From Gemmatimonadota bacterium (GTDB lineage Bacteria; Gemmatimonadota; Gemmatimonadetes; Gemmatimonadales; Gemmatimonadaceae): a DNA stretch of 32,203 bases. Of this stretch, positions 24,990 through 32,203 are shown piece after piece; positions within the stretch are counted from its first letter, which is position 1; every line of letters begins with the position of its first letter. The notes beneath the pieces are model-generated. The model had not been told where the DNA came from and ran no database searches. It worked only from the letters and a program-made list of their open reading frames with translations. The stretch covers positions 1 to 32,203 of the forward strand of contig JARIFA010000020.1 in NCBI GenBank assembly GCA_031127075.1, in the 5' to 3' direction. Position numbers and translations under genes: made by a program.

Positions 24990-25403
24990 GTGACCACACC
25001 GACACCCCCATTCGACGCGCTCGGCGGCGAGTCCGGTATCCGGATGCTCGTCGACCGCTTCTACGACCTGATGGAGACCGCCCCCGAGGCGGCGACCATC
25101 CGACGCCTCCACGCCGCCTCGCTGAAACGGAGCCGCGAGAAGCTCTTCGAGTATCTCACCGGATGGAGCGGTGGGCCGCCGTTGTACGAGGCGAAGTATG
25201 GGCATCCGCGACTGCGGGGCCGGCATCTTCCCTTCCCGATCGCCTCGCGCGAGCGGGACGAGTGGCTCTGGTGCATGGACCGTGCGCTCGCCGAGCATCT
25301 GGCGCCGGAGCCGGTGAAGGCCTTCCTGCAGGAACGATTCACCGCGCTCGCCGACCATTTGCGCAACCGACCGGATGACGTGGTCTTCCCGGACGGGGCG
25401 TAG
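24990..25403 (+). CDS. Group 2 (TrHbO-like) truncated hemoglobin
   Basis: The 137-residue cytosolic heme protein belongs to the two-over-two globins. The group 2 pattern is clear: Tyr25 at the B10 position (DRFYDLM), then GGPPLYEAKYGHPRLRGRHLPFPI containing the proximal His79, and Trp94 or Trp92 near the G8 position (EWLWCM). Such globins bind O2, NO or peroxide-related ligands; the role here is unknown. The GTG start at 24990 is ten bases after the ppdK stop and has no Shine-Dalgarno. It may be read through from ppdK or have its own leaderless start. Confidence 0.92.
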   Translation: MTTPTPPFDALGGESGIRMLVDRFYDLMETAPEAATIRRLHAASLKRSREKLFEYLTGWSGGPPLYEAKYGHPRLRGRHLPFPIASRERDEWLWCMDRALAEHLAPEPVKAFLQERFTALADHLRNRPDDVVFPDGA

Positions 25404-25420
25404 ACCGCCCCCGCGCCGAT

Positions 25421-25426
25421 TAGCTT
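25421..25426 (+). promoter_or_regulatory. Possible -10 element of the thioesterase gene
   Basis: TAGCTT ends six bases before the ATG at 25433. No convincing -35 lies 16-19 bases upstream. It is listed because the spacing matches the better supported leaderless promoters. Confidence 0.35.
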
Positions 25427-25432
25427 CCCGGG

Positions 25433-26311
25433 ATGACCGTCGTCGCCAAGCTGTTGGAGCTTCTCGAGCTCGAACCCCTCGAGCACAACATCTACCGCGG
25501 CCAGAACCGCGACCTCGGCACCGGACGTGTCTTCGGGGGGCAGGTCTTCGCGCAGGCCCTCGTCGCCGCGCGGCGCACCGTCGAGGAGGGCCGTGAGGCG
25601 CACTCGGTGCACGGGTACTTCCTCCGAGAGGGGGATCTCACCACTCCGATCGTCTACTTCGTCGACCGGCCGCGCGATGGACGTAGCTTCACCAGCCGAC
25701 GCGTCACCGCCATCCAGCACGGCGAGGCGATCTTCCATCTCTCCGCGTCCTTCCACGTCGTGGAGCCGGGCATCGACCACCAGCTGCCGATGCCGGACGT
25801 GCCAGCGCCTGAATCGCTCGCCTCCGAACTGGATCTGATCCGAGAGCACGCGCACCTGATCCCCGAGCCCATCCGGGCGATCTGGACGCAGGACCGTCCG
25901 ATCGACCTCCGGCTGATCACGCCGCGCAATCCCTTCGTCCCGGGCGAGGCCATCGGTCCCGTCGCGGCACGTCGCGCCGCCTGGTTCCGCGTCGTCGACC
26001 GGATCCCTGACCCGACCATCGTGCATCAGGCGGTGCTCGCGTACGCCTCCGATTACGGGTTCCTGCCGACCGCGCTCCTCCCGCACGGGCTCACGATGCG
26101 AGACCGTCGCGTGCGGATCGCCTCGCTGGATCACACCCTCTGGATGCACCGGCCGTTCCGCGCGGATGAGTGGCTCCTCTACGTGAGCGATAGTCCGTCG
26201 GCCCACGGCGCGCGGGGCTTCGTGCGCGGCCAGGTGTTCACCCGGGACGGCGCGTTGATCGCCTCGGTGGCTCAGGAAGGGCTGATCCGGCTCCGCGACG
26301 ACACCAAGTAG
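25433..26311 (+). CDS. tesB: Acyl-CoA thioesterase II (TesB family)
   Basis: The product hydrolyses acyl-CoA to free fatty acid and CoA. It has 292 residues in two hotdog domains, matching E. coli TesB (286). Domain 1 begins LELLELEPLEHNIYRGQNRDLGTGRVFGGQ in pattern. Domain 2 carries the catalytic-site regions ASDYGFLPTAL (Asp), SLDHTLWMHRPF (Thr/Ser region) and SVAQEGLIR (Gln), each with a TesB counterpart. The ATG at 25433 has no Shine-Dalgarno. A small membrane-protein gene follows after two bases. Confidence 0.94.
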   Translation: MTVVAKLLELLELEPLEHNIYRGQNRDLGTGRVFGGQVFAQALVAARRTVEEGREAHSVHGYFLREGDLTTPIVYFVDRPRDGRSFTSRRVTAIQHGEAIFHLSASFHVVEPGIDHQLPMPDVPAPESLASELDLIREHAHLIPEPIRAIWTQDRPIDLRLITPRNPFVPGEAIGPVAARRAAWFRVVDRIPDPTIVHQAVLAYASDYGFLPTALLPHGLTMRDRRVRIASLDHTLWMHRPFRADEWLLYVSDSPSAHGARGFVRGQVFTRDGALIASVAQEGLIRLRDDTK

Positions 26312-26313
26312 CG

Positions 26314-26550
26314 ATGCGCCGTGGTGCCCGGTGGGCCGCCGTGGCCTTCGTGCTGACTTGGGTCCCGCTCACCCTCTGGCGCGGCCTCGCCTTCGGTGCG
26401 GCGCTCCGGATCGGGGCATCGGGGGCGGGCGCGTGGAGCCCGCTCGCGGAGGGGGTGCTGCAGGTGGGGATGGTGATGCTCATCCCGGCGCTGCTCGTCG
26501 CGCTGCTGACCTTCACGCTCTGGGCGTGGCGCGAGGAACGGCGCGGCTGA
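26314..26550 (+). CDS. Small membrane protein, unknown function
   Basis: The 78-residue product has two predicted membrane helices, about residues 8-30 (including VAFVLTWVPLTLW) and 48-70 (VGMVMLIPALLVALLTFTLW), with Arg-rich ends. It starts two bases after the thioesterase stop and ends seven bases before the large palindrome, so it fits as the last gene of that unit. No family was recognised. The frame could be chance, but hydrophobic pattern and spacing favour a real gene. Confidence 0.6.
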   Translation: MRRGARWAAVAFVLTWVPLTLWRGLAFGAALRIGASGAGAWSPLAEGVLQVGMVMLIPALLVALLTFTLWAWREERRG

Positions 26551-26556
26551 GATGCA

Positions 26557-26590
26557 CGAACCGGGCCGCCCCATGGGGCGGCCCGGTTCG
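26557..26590. terminator. 34-base perfect palindrome, probable bidirectional terminator
   Basis: Positions 26557-26573 and 26574-26590 are exact reverse complements, forming a GC-rich stem centred on CCCCATGGGG. It lies between the plus-strand thioesterase unit and the 3' end of the minus-strand ssrA gene, the expected place for a shared terminator. There is no long T-run on either side, so it may depend on stem strength or Rho. Confidence 0.7.
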
Positions 26591-26612
26591 CATCACCGCG
26601 TCCTGCGGCGAG

Positions 26613-26969
26613 TGGAGGCGGGGAGATTCGAACTCCCGTCTTGCATACGATCTTCCGCAGCATCTACGCGCGTATCCCGCCGATTGATGTCTCCGGGTGC
26701 TGGCCGACGGGCCGCCCACACACGGATGAGCCTACTGGAATCTCGCCCGTCGGTGGCAGGCACACCGTTGGGCCAGCCCGGATTTGCGATACCGGACCGC
26801 CGCCCCGGGCGGGCTGCAGGTCCGGCACTGCCGGGGTAAGGCTAGGCCTTACGCGGCGAGAGCGAAGTCAGAATTCGCAGTTGTACAATTCCCGAGTGTT
26901 TTACCAGGAACCCGAGGACCTGGGCGCGCAGCCACGGAGCCACCTACACAATCGAAACCAGTCGCCCCC
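26613..26969 (-). ncRNA. ssrA: Transfer-messenger RNA (tmRNA)
   Basis: tmRNA with SmpB rescues stalled ribosomes and tags the unfinished protein. On the minus strand the 5' end GGGGGCG (26969-26963) pairs with CGCCTCC (26620-26614) as the acceptor stem, with one G-U pair. It is followed by the conserved GGTTTCGAT near the 5' end. The 3' end has a normal T arm, GGGAG-TTCGAAT-CTCCC, and the conserved CAAGACGGGAGTTCGAA region. The CCA is not encoded, since the discriminator A is followed by CTC. Length is 357 bases in one piece, without permutation. The tag frame lies at 26849-26878. Confidence 0.93.
26849..26878 (-). other. tmRNA tag reading frame (ANSDFALAA)
   Basis: A frame in the tmRNA ends ...GCG-AAT-TCT-GAC-TTC-GCT-CTC-GCC-GCG-TAA, giving ANSDFALAA, which resembles E. 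coli ANDENYALAA. The resume codon is most likely GCG at 26878-26876. The frame is open further upstream (GNCTT), so a longer tag starting at GGG cannot be excluded. The C-terminal FALAA is a typical ClpXP degron. Confidence 0.8.
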
Positions 26970-26983
26970 GTTGCTACCAAGGG

Positions 26984-27012
26984 ATGATACCCCGACGGAC
27001 GGGAATGTTCAA
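26984..27012 (-). promoter_or_regulatory. Promoter of ssrA
   Basis: On the minus strand, TTGAAC (27012-27007) and TATCAT (26989-26984) are 17 bases apart. Transcription should begin near 26977, leaving a leader of about eight bases for RNase P to remove before the mature 5' end at 26969. It lies in the 79-base gap after larB. Confidence 0.75.
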
Positions 27013-27048
27013 CGCGGCGCGCGGCGGCGCACCCGGCGCCGGCGCGCG

Positions 27049-27843
27049 TCAGGCGCCCTGACCCGCCTCGAGAATCCGGCTCGCCGCGACGGCGGCGCCG
27101 AAGCCGTTGTCGATGTTGCAGACCGTGACGCCGGCGGCGCAGGAGTTGAGCATCGTGAGGAGCGGCGCGAGCCCACCGAAGGCCGCGCCGTAGCCGATGC
27201 TCGTCGGCACCGCGATGACCGGACACCGGACCAGCCCGCCGACCACGCTCGGCAGCGCACCGTCCATTCCCGCGATCACGATCACCACCGCCGCATCGGC
27301 GAGCGTCTCCCGACGCGCGAGGATCCGATGGATTCCCGCTACCCCTACGTCGGTGATGCGCGCCACGGGAATCCCGATCGCCGCGAGCGTCACCGCGCAT
27401 TCCTCCGCGACCGGCAGGTCGCTCGTGCCGGCCGTCACCACGGCGACGGTGCGCGCCAACGGCGCCACGGGACGACGACCGGCGTCAGCGGACGCCGCCG
27501 CCCCGGCTGAGCGGCGCAACAGCACCGTCCGGCCCAGCGGATTGATGTCCACCGCCGGGAACCGGGCCCGCAGCGCCGCCTGCCCGTCGGGCGCGACGCG
27601 GGTGACGAGGAAGCCGTCGCCGTGTGCCGCGAGACGCTCACAGATCGCGACGATCTGCTCAGGCGTCTTCCCCTCGCCGAACACGACCTCGGGATAGCCC
27701 TGCCGCAGGGCGCGATGCGTATCCACGGTCGCGACGCCGATCTCCTCGAGCGGCGCCGCATCGAGCTGCCGGAGCGCGGCGTCGATCTCGAGATTGCCGG
27801 CGGCGACCTGCTCGAGGAGCGTGAGGACGCGGTCGCGCCTCAC
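27049..27843 (-). CDS. larB: LarB-family nickel-pincer cofactor biosynthesis protein
   Basis: LarB carboxylates and hydrolyses nicotinic acid adenine dinucleotide, the first step to the nickel-pincer nucleotide cofactor of lactate racemase and related enzymes. The 264-residue product has an N-terminal helical region with FGEGKTPEQIVAI and a C-terminal PurE-like (AIRC) domain. That domain contains VVTAGTSDLPVAEEC, VIVIAGMDGALPSVVGGL, CPVIAVPTSIGYGAAFGG and CNIDNGFGAA. The start is GTG at 27843, overlapping the dusB stop (GTGA). LarC, LarE and LarA are not in this window, so the pathway's completeness is unknown. Confidence 0.93.
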   Translation of the reverse strand: MRRDRVLTLLEQVAAGNLEIDAALRQLDAAPLEEIGVATVDTHRALRQGYPEVVFGEGKTPEQIVAICERLAAHGDGFLVTRVAPDGQAALRARFPAVDINPLGRTVLLRRSAGAAASADAGRRPVAPLARTVAVVTAGTSDLPVAEECAVTLAAIGIPVARITDVGVAGIHRILARRETLADAAVVIVIAGMDGALPSVVGGLVRCPVIAVPTSIGYGAAFGGLAPLLTMLNSCAAGVTVCNIDNGFGAAVAASRILEAGQGA

Positions 27844-28835
27844 GCAGCCTCCGCCTCGTGTGCGGCCCCACTCGCGAGATACGACCGGAAGATCCCCTCG
27901 ACCTCGCTGAAGTCATGCACCGCGTGTAACTGTTTCCGCAGATCCGCCGAGTGCGGCAGCCCCTTCACGTACCAGCCGAGATGCTTCCGGAACTCGATGG
28001 CGGCACCGATCGGATCGGGCTCGTACGCCTGCACCATCCGCGCATGCGAGAGCGCGACCTCGAAGCGCTCCTCGACCGAGGGGGTCGGCGGCATCGGCTG
28101 GCCATCGAGCAACGCCCGGGCCTGCCGAAAGATCCACGGCTGACCGAACGATCCGCGAGCGATCATCACGGCGTCGCAGCCCGTCTCGCGGCGCATCCGC
28201 GCCGCGTCCTCGGGGGTCTTGATGTCGCCATTCCCGATGACGGGGATCTCCAGCGCCGCCTTCATCGCCGCGATCTCTTCCCACCGGGCGAACCCTGAAT
28301 ACATCTGCGTGCGGGTGCGCGGATGCAGCGCGATCGCCTTCACGCCGGCGTCCTGACAGCGGAGCCCGATGGTGACCGGATCCCGCATCTCCTCGCTCCA
28401 GCCACTCCGCACCTTGCACGTGACCGGAAGGTGCGTCCCCTGCACCACGGCCCGGATGATCTCCTGCACGAGGCCGAGATCCTTGAGGCACCCCGACCCG
28501 CCGTTGCGGCGCACGACCTTCTTCACCGGGCAGCCGAAGTTGATGTCGATGTAGTCCGGCTGGAAGACGTCGGTCACGAACGCCGCGGCCTCGCGCATCG
28601 CGACCGGATCCGCCCCGAAGATCTGGACGCCGATCGTCCGCTCGTCAGCACCGAACCGGAGTTTCGACATGGTCGCCTCGTTCTCCCGCCGGATCCCCTC
28701 CGCGGAGAGGAACTCGGTCACGACGACATCCGCCCCCCAGGCCCGGCAGAGGCGCCGGAACGGTGACTCGGACACCCCCGCCATCGGGGCGAGGATGAGG
28801 GGCACGTCGTGGGCGACGGGGTACGGGAAGGCCAT
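27840..28835 (-). CDS. dusB: tRNA-dihydrouridine synthase (DusB family)
   Basis: This FMN enzyme reduces uridine to dihydrouridine in tRNA. The 331-residue product begins the TIM barrel with LILAPMAGVSESPFRRLC. The catalytic Cys102 is in INFGCPVKKV, and FMN and substrate-binding segments CKVRSGW, ALHPRTRTQMYSG and PVIGNGDIKTPEDA follow. I chose the ATG at 28835 rather than the first ATG at 28877. TATAGT ends six bases upstream with TTGCAA at -35, so the longer form would start upstream of the transcript, and the shorter form matches the family N-terminus. Confidence 0.94.
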   Translation of the reverse strand: MAFPYPVAHDVPLILAPMAGVSESPFRRLCRAWGADVVVTEFLSAEGIRRENEATMSKLRFGADERTIGVQIFGADPVAMREAAAFVTDVFQPDYIDINFGCPVKKVVRRNGGSGCLKDLGLVQEIIRAVVQGTHLPVTCKVRSGWSEEMRDPVTIGLRCQDAGVKAIALHPRTRTQMYSGFARWEEIAAMKAALEIPVIGNGDIKTPEDAARMRRETGCDAVMIARGSFGQPWIFRQARALLDGQPMPPTPSVEERFEVALSHARMVQAYEPDPIGAAIEFRKHLGWYVKGLPHSADLRKQLHAVHDFSEVEGIFRSYLASGAAHEAEAA

Positions 28836-28841
28836 CTGCGA

Positions 28842-28871
28842 ACTATAAGGACCTGACGCAACTCGTTGCAA
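28842..28871 (-). promoter_or_regulatory. Promoter of dusB-larB, leaderless configuration
   Basis: On the minus strand, TTGCAA (28871-28866) and TATAGT (28847-28842) are separated by 18 bases. The -10 ends six bases before the ATG at 28835, predicting a transcript that starts at the initiation codon. It is back to back with the ptsN promoter. Confidence 0.7.
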
Positions 28872-28880
28872 CATCACACG

Positions 28881-28909
28881 TTGACACCTCTCAGGACTCG
28901 GGATAGGTT
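28881..28909 (+). promoter_or_regulatory. Promoter of ptsN, leaderless configuration
   Basis: Consensus TTGACA (28881-28886) and TAGGTT (28904-28909) are separated by 17 bases. The -10 ends six bases before the ptsN ATG at 28916, so +1 should be the A of ATG. This is the best promoter in the window. Confidence 0.8.
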
Positions 28910-28915
28910 CGCAAG

Positions 28916-29368
28916 ATGGAACTCCGCGAATTCTTTTCCGAAGACGCCGTCGCCCTCGACCTCGCAGGCGAGAGCAAGGACGAGATCCTCAGGGAGCTGA
29001 TCGGGCTTCTTCGCCTGGACGAGAAGGACGAGGCCACGCTGTACAAGATGCTGAAGCGGCGCGAGAACCTCGGCTCGACCGGTATCGGCCGCGGGATTGC
29101 CATCCCCCACTGCCGCTCCCTGGTGGTGAACAAGCTGCGCGTCGCCTTCGGCCGGAAGGCCACCGGGCTCGACTTCAAAGCGATCGACGGCCTACCCGTC
29201 CGATGCTTCTTCCTGATCGTCGCCCCGCCGCTCGAGGTCTCCAACCAGTACCTCCCGGTGCTCGGCAAGATCGCCCAGTTTTCGAAGGAGGCCGATGTGC
29301 CAGACCGGCTGCTGGCGATCACCTCGGCCGACGAGTTCATGGCGCTGCTGGAAGAGAAGGGCGTCTGA
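28916..29368 (+). CDS. ptsN: PTS IIA-like nitrogen-regulatory protein (EIIA-Ntr family)
   Basis: The 150-residue cytosolic phosphocarrier is of the fructose/mannitol EIIA fold. The phosphorylated residue is His65 in GRGIAIPHCRS, the family signature. EIIA-Ntr proteins usually receive phosphate from an EI/HPr relay and regulate transporters or kinases. No EI, HPr or rpoN gene is visible here, so its relay is unknown. The gene is monocistronic, divergent from dusB, and convergent with the MATE gene with nine bases between the stops. Confidence 0.93.
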   Translation: MELREFFSEDAVALDLAGESKDEILRELIGLLRLDEKDEATLYKMLKRRENLGSTGIGRGIAIPHCRSLVVNKLRVAFGRKATGLDFKAIDGLPVRCFFLIVAPPLEVSNQYLPVLGKIAQFSKEADVPDRLLAITSADEFMALLEEKGV

Positions 29369-29377
29369 GGCTGGCCC

Positions 29378-30757
29378 TCACGTAACAACGGGCAGGTCGA
29401 CCGTCACCCGAGCCACCGGACGCCGCAGCTTCGTCCGGACGCGCGCCAGCTGGAGCACCGCGGCGGTCGACAACCCGACGGAGAGCCCCCACCAGAGCCC
29501 AGCGGCGCCGAATCCGAGGGGGAACGCCAGCGCCCACGAGAGCGGGACGCCGATCCCCCAGAAGCTCAGCACGTGCAGCACCATCGCGGCCGTCGTATCC
29601 CCCGCCCCGCGCAGGATCCCCGACGCGACCGCCTGCATCCCGTCGAACACCTGGAAGAGCCCCGCGATCGGCAGCAAGCCCGCGGCGATGAGCGCCGCCG
29701 CCGCATCCGCCGTGTAGAGCCGAGCGAACGCCCCGGGGGCGAGGAGCAGGACCACGCTCATCACCGCCATGAACCCGACGCCGAGCGCGAGGGCGGCGAC
29801 CGCATCCCGCTGCGACGCGGCGGTGTCGCCGGCCCCGATCGCGTGGCCCACCATCACCGAGGCCGCGCTCGCAACCCCGAGCGGCACCATGAACGTCGTC
29901 GATGCGAGATTCAGCGCGATCTCGTGCCCCGCCAGCGTCGCCGTGCCCATCCAGCCCGCCATGATCGTCACGAGCCCGAAGGCGTTCACCTCCGCGAAGA
30001 ACTGCAAGCCGATCGGCACCCCGATGGCGAGCATCCGCCCGAGCGGCGCGAGCGCGAAACTCTCGGGACGCCAGCGCGTGAGGATCGGCCCGAGGGCGGG
30101 CCAGGCACTCCAGAGCAGGGAGGCCAGCATCACCCACCGCGCGATCGAGGTGGCTTGCGCCGACCCGATCGACCCCGCGGCCGGCAGCCCGAGGTGCCCG
30201 AAGATCAGCACCCAGTTGAGCACCACATTCAGCACGTTGCCGATCAGCACGGCGAGCAACACCGGTCGCATCAGATGCTTCGCCTGCAGCACCTGACGCA
30301 GCGCGACGAAGAGGTAGAACGGCAGCAGCCCCGGCAGGCTCCACCAGACGAACCGCGCCGCCGCCGGTGTGACCTCAGCGGGCTGGCGCATCAGGGTGAA
30401 GAGCCATTCCGACGGCAACGCGGTGAGCCCCACGAGCAGCGTCACCAGCAGGGCTAGGAGCAATCCGCGCTGGACGCCGCGCGCGACGCCTTCGTCATCA
30501 CCGGCCCCGACGGCCTGCGACACGACGGGGTCGATCGCCAGGAGCACGCCGATCCCGGCGATGCCCGTGAGATGGAAGTAGAGATTCCCCAGCCCCCCCG
30601 CCGCGAGCTCGGCGGCGGAGACCCGACCGAGCATCACGACGTCGACCACCCCCATCAGCTGTTGTCCGAGACTGACGAGTACGATCGGCCCGGCGATGGC
30701 CAGCATCTCCCGCAGTGCGGCCCGCGTCGGTCGGAGCCGCGCGAGCCGCATCAGCAC
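29378..30757 (-). CDS. MATE-family efflux transporter
   Basis: The 459-residue integral membrane protein has about twelve hydrophobic helices in two homologous halves, typical of MATE cation antiporters that export drugs or metabolites. The N-terminal part has LGQQLMGVVDVVMLGRVSAAELAAGGLG in pattern, with IDPVVSQAVGAGDDEG after it. The second half repeats this with VGHAIGAGDTAASQRDA. I kept the GTG at 30757 because a GGGAG sequence lies about seven bases upstream. An ATG at 30751 is an alternative. It starts four bases after the guaA stop, so it is probably co-transcribed with guaA. Substrate is unknown. Confidence 0.93.
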   Translation of the reverse strand: MLMRLARLRPTRAALREMLAIAGPIVLVSLGQQLMGVVDVVMLGRVSAAELAAGGLGNLYFHLTGIAGIGVLLAIDPVVSQAVGAGDDEGVARGVQRGLLLALLVTLLVGLTALPSEWLFTLMRQPAEVTPAAARFVWWSLPGLLPFYLFVALRQVLQAKHLMRPVLLAVLIGNVLNVVLNWVLIFGHLGLPAAGSIGSAQATSIARWVMLASLLWSAWPALGPILTRWRPESFALAPLGRMLAIGVPIGLQFFAEVNAFGLVTIMAGWMGTATLAGHEIALNLASTTFMVPLGVASAASVMVGHAIGAGDTAASQRDAVAALALGVGFMAVMSVVLLLAPGAFARLYTADAAAALIAAGLLPIAGLFQVFDGMQAVASGILRGAGDTTAAMVLHVLSFWGIGVPLSWALAFPLGFGAAGLWWGLSVGLSTAAVLQLARVRTKLRRPVARVTVDLPVVT

Positions 30758-30761
30758 GCGA

Positions 30762-32203
30762 TCACTCCCACTCGATGGTCGCGGGCGGCTTGGAGCTGAC
30801 GTCGTACACGACCCGATTGATCCCGGGGACCTCGTTGATGATCCGGTTCGACACGCGCGCGAGCACCTCGGTCGGGAAGGCGAACCAGTCCGCCGTCATC
30901 CCGTCGGTGCTCGTCACGGCCCGCAGCGCGATCACGTGCTCGTAGGTCCGACCGTCGCCCATGACACCCACCGAGCGCACCGGGAGGAAGACGGCGAAGG
31001 CCTGCCAGATCTCGTTGTAGAGCCCGGCGGCGCGGATCTCCTCGAGGTAGATCGCGTCCGCCCGGCGGAGCGTCTCGACGTTCACCGGATCGACCGCGCC
31101 GAGCACGCGGATCGCGAGCCCCGGGCCCGGGAACGGATGCCGCCCCACCATCTCCTCTGGGAGGCCGAGTTCGCGCCCGACGTTCCGTACCTCGTCCTTG
31201 AAGAGTTCCCGCAGCGGTTCGATCAGCTGGAACTTCATGTCGGGCTTGAGTCCACCGACGTTGTGGTGCGTCTTGATCGTCGCACTCGGGCCGCCCTTCG
31301 CGCTCACCGACTCGATGACGTCGGGATAGAGCGTCCCCTGGACGAGGAACTTCGCGTCCTTCCCCGCGTCGGCCGAGGCATCCTCGAAGACGTCGATGAA
31401 CGTATGGCCGATCGCCTTGCGCTTCTTCTCCGGATCATCGAGGCCCTGCAGCGCACCGAGGAAGCGGTCCTCCGCCCGGACGGTGATGAGCCGGATGCCG
31501 AGATGCTGCCCCATCGTGCGCTCGACCTGCTCGCGCTCGTGCAGCCGAAGGAGCCCGGTGTCCACGAAGATGCAGGTGAGCTGGTCGCCGATCGCGCGAT
31601 GCACCAGCGCCGCCGCGACGGACGAATCGACGCCCCCCGAGAGGCCGCAGATCACCTGCGCGTCGCCGACGAGCGCCCTGATCCGTTCGACCTCCTGCTC
31701 GATGAAATGCCCCGGCGTCCAATCCGGGGTGCAGCCCGCGATGCCGAAGAGGAAGTTCTGGATGATCTCGGCGCCGCGGACGGTGTGCGCGACCTCGGCG
31801 TGGAACTGCACCGCATGAATCGGCTTGGTCGCATGCCGGAAGGCGACGACGGGATTGCCGTCACTGGACGCCGTCAGCACATAGCCGGGCGGGACGGTCT
31901 CCACATGGTCGCCATGACTCATCCAGACGACGGAGCGCTCGCCGGCGTCGAAGCCGGCGAAGAGACCCCCCGTCTCCTTCACGACGATCTCGGCGCGCCC
32001 GTATTCACGGCGCCCACCCCCCTTCACCGCGCCGCCCACGGTCTGGGCGATCCACTGCATCCCGTAGCAGACGCCGAGGACCGGCGCGACGTCGAGGATG
32101 GCGGGATCAAAGGTCGGCGCCCCCTCGTCGGTCACCGAGCTCGGACCGCCGGAGAGGATGATTGCCGTGGGTTGCCAGGCGCGGATCCACTCGAGCGAGC
32201 GGG
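30762..32203 (-). CDS. guaA: GMP synthase (glutamine-hydrolysing), 5' end outside window
   Basis: GuaA aminates XMP to GMP. The frame is open to the window edge, so the N-terminus is missing; the first visible part includes [17 protein letters not shown]. The glutaminase domain has its nucleophile in GVCYGMQ and the His-Glu pair in [11 protein letters not shown]. The ATP pyrophosphatase domain has the P-loop [16 protein letters not shown]. The C-terminal dimerisation domain ends with [16 protein letters not shown], the usual GuaA ending. Apart from the lost 5' end it appears intact. Another purine gene in this window, but on the opposite strand and far from the pur operon. Confidence 0.97.
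   Translation of the reverse strand, partial: RSLEWIRAWQPTAIILSGGPSSVTDEGAPTFDPAILDVAPVLGVCYGMQWIAQTVGGAVKGGGRREYGRAEIVVKETGGLFAGFDAGERSVVWMSHGDHVETVPPGYVLTASSDGNPVVAFRHATKPIHAVQFHAEVAHTVRGAEIIQNFLFGIAGCTPDWTPGHFIEQEVERIRALVGDAQVICGLSGGVDSSVAAALVHRAIGDQLTCIFVDTGLLRLHEREQVERTMGQHLGIRLITVRAEDRFLGALQGLDDPEKKRKAIGHTFIDVFEDASADAGKDAKFLVQGTLYPDVIESVSAKGGPSATIKTHHNVGGLKPDMKFQLIEPLRELFKDEVRNVGRELGLPEEMVGRHPFPGPGLAIRVLGAVDPVNVETLRRADAIYLEEIRAAGLYNEIWQAFAVFLPVRSVGVMGDGRTYEHVIALRAVTSTDGMTADWFAFPTEVLARVSNRIINEVPGINRVVYDVSSKPPATIEWE

Noticed and set aside
26611-26690. A tRNA gene at the ssrA 3' end, because of the T arm and acceptor sequence
   Set aside because: No anticodon or D arm follows within tRNA distance. 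The matching acceptor strand is about 350 bases away at 26963-26969, as in tmRNA.
26849-27400. Minus-strand open frame spanning part of larB and the tmRNA
   Set aside because: It is out of frame with larB and ends in the tmRNA tag. Only its last codons, the tag, are translated, by trans-translation.
26641-27510. Plus-strand open frame across the ssrA and larB region
   Set aside because: It opposes tmRNA and larB and has no domain. Composition is typical of GC-rich shadows.
28836-28877. Upstream ATG giving dusB 14 extra residues
   Set aside because: The dusB -10 and -35 elements lie inside this segment, and the shorter start matches the family N-terminus.

Overview
This is a high-GC, densely packed chromosomal window of housekeeping genes. 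No insertion sequences, CRISPR arrays, prophage or rRNA genes were seen. Gene content and order (phoH-ybeY after aspS, HEAT/HD-GYP/YqeK/LytR_C, a long purine operon with psd-pssA inside it, larB-dusB, ssrA) are compatible with Gemmatimonadota or a related free-living Gram-negative lineage. That placement is an inference from general character, not from a marker search.

Left arm (1-9076). A minus-strand operon runs vanZ-like > aspS > phoH > ybeY > a gene cut by the window edge, every junction being a short overlap. rlmN lies on the plus strand with its own promoter. Its 3' end overlaps, tail to tail, a second minus-strand operon: HEAT-repeat protein > HD-GYP protein > YqeK-like HD hydrolase > LytR_C-domain protein, again chained by 4-base overlaps. 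The HEAT and HD-GYP proteins share a related N-terminal module of about 100 residues. lexA is divergent from this operon, and the shared intergenic region carries a duplicated 16-base element that could be a LexA operator.

Middle (9077-24980). lexA is followed by a convergent GAF-domain gene. A plus-strand run of eleven overlapping or abutting genes then begins at truA: a fructose-6-phosphate aldolase-like protein that has lost its Schiff-base lysine, a DegP/HtrA protease, purB (closely resembling the animal enzyme), purC, psd, pssA, purS, purQ, purL and purF. Pyruvate phosphate dikinase (ppdK) follows behind a small hairpin. The run covers most of IMP synthesis, the SAICAR-to-AICAR and AMP-branch lyase, and the last two steps to phosphatidylethanolamine.

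Right arm (24981-32203). A group 2 truncated hemoglobin, a TesB-type thioesterase and a small two-helix membrane protein on the plus strand end at a 34-base perfect palindrome. Facing them is a tmRNA gene (ssrA) on the minus strand, with a clear promoter and a proteolysis tag ending FALAA. Upstream of ssrA are larB and dusB (minus), divergent from ptsN. A MATE-family exporter and guaA (5' end outside the window) complete the minus strand.

The most interesting system-level signal is promoter architecture. Several genes that begin transcription units (rlmN, truA, ptsN, dusB, and with weaker support the hemoglobin and thioesterase genes) have a -10-like hexamer ending 5-7 bases before the start codon and no Shine-Dalgarno sequence. 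This predicts leaderless mRNAs. Other notable items are the aldolase-like pseudoenzyme, the paired HEAT/HD-GYP proteins, and the candidate LexA operator.
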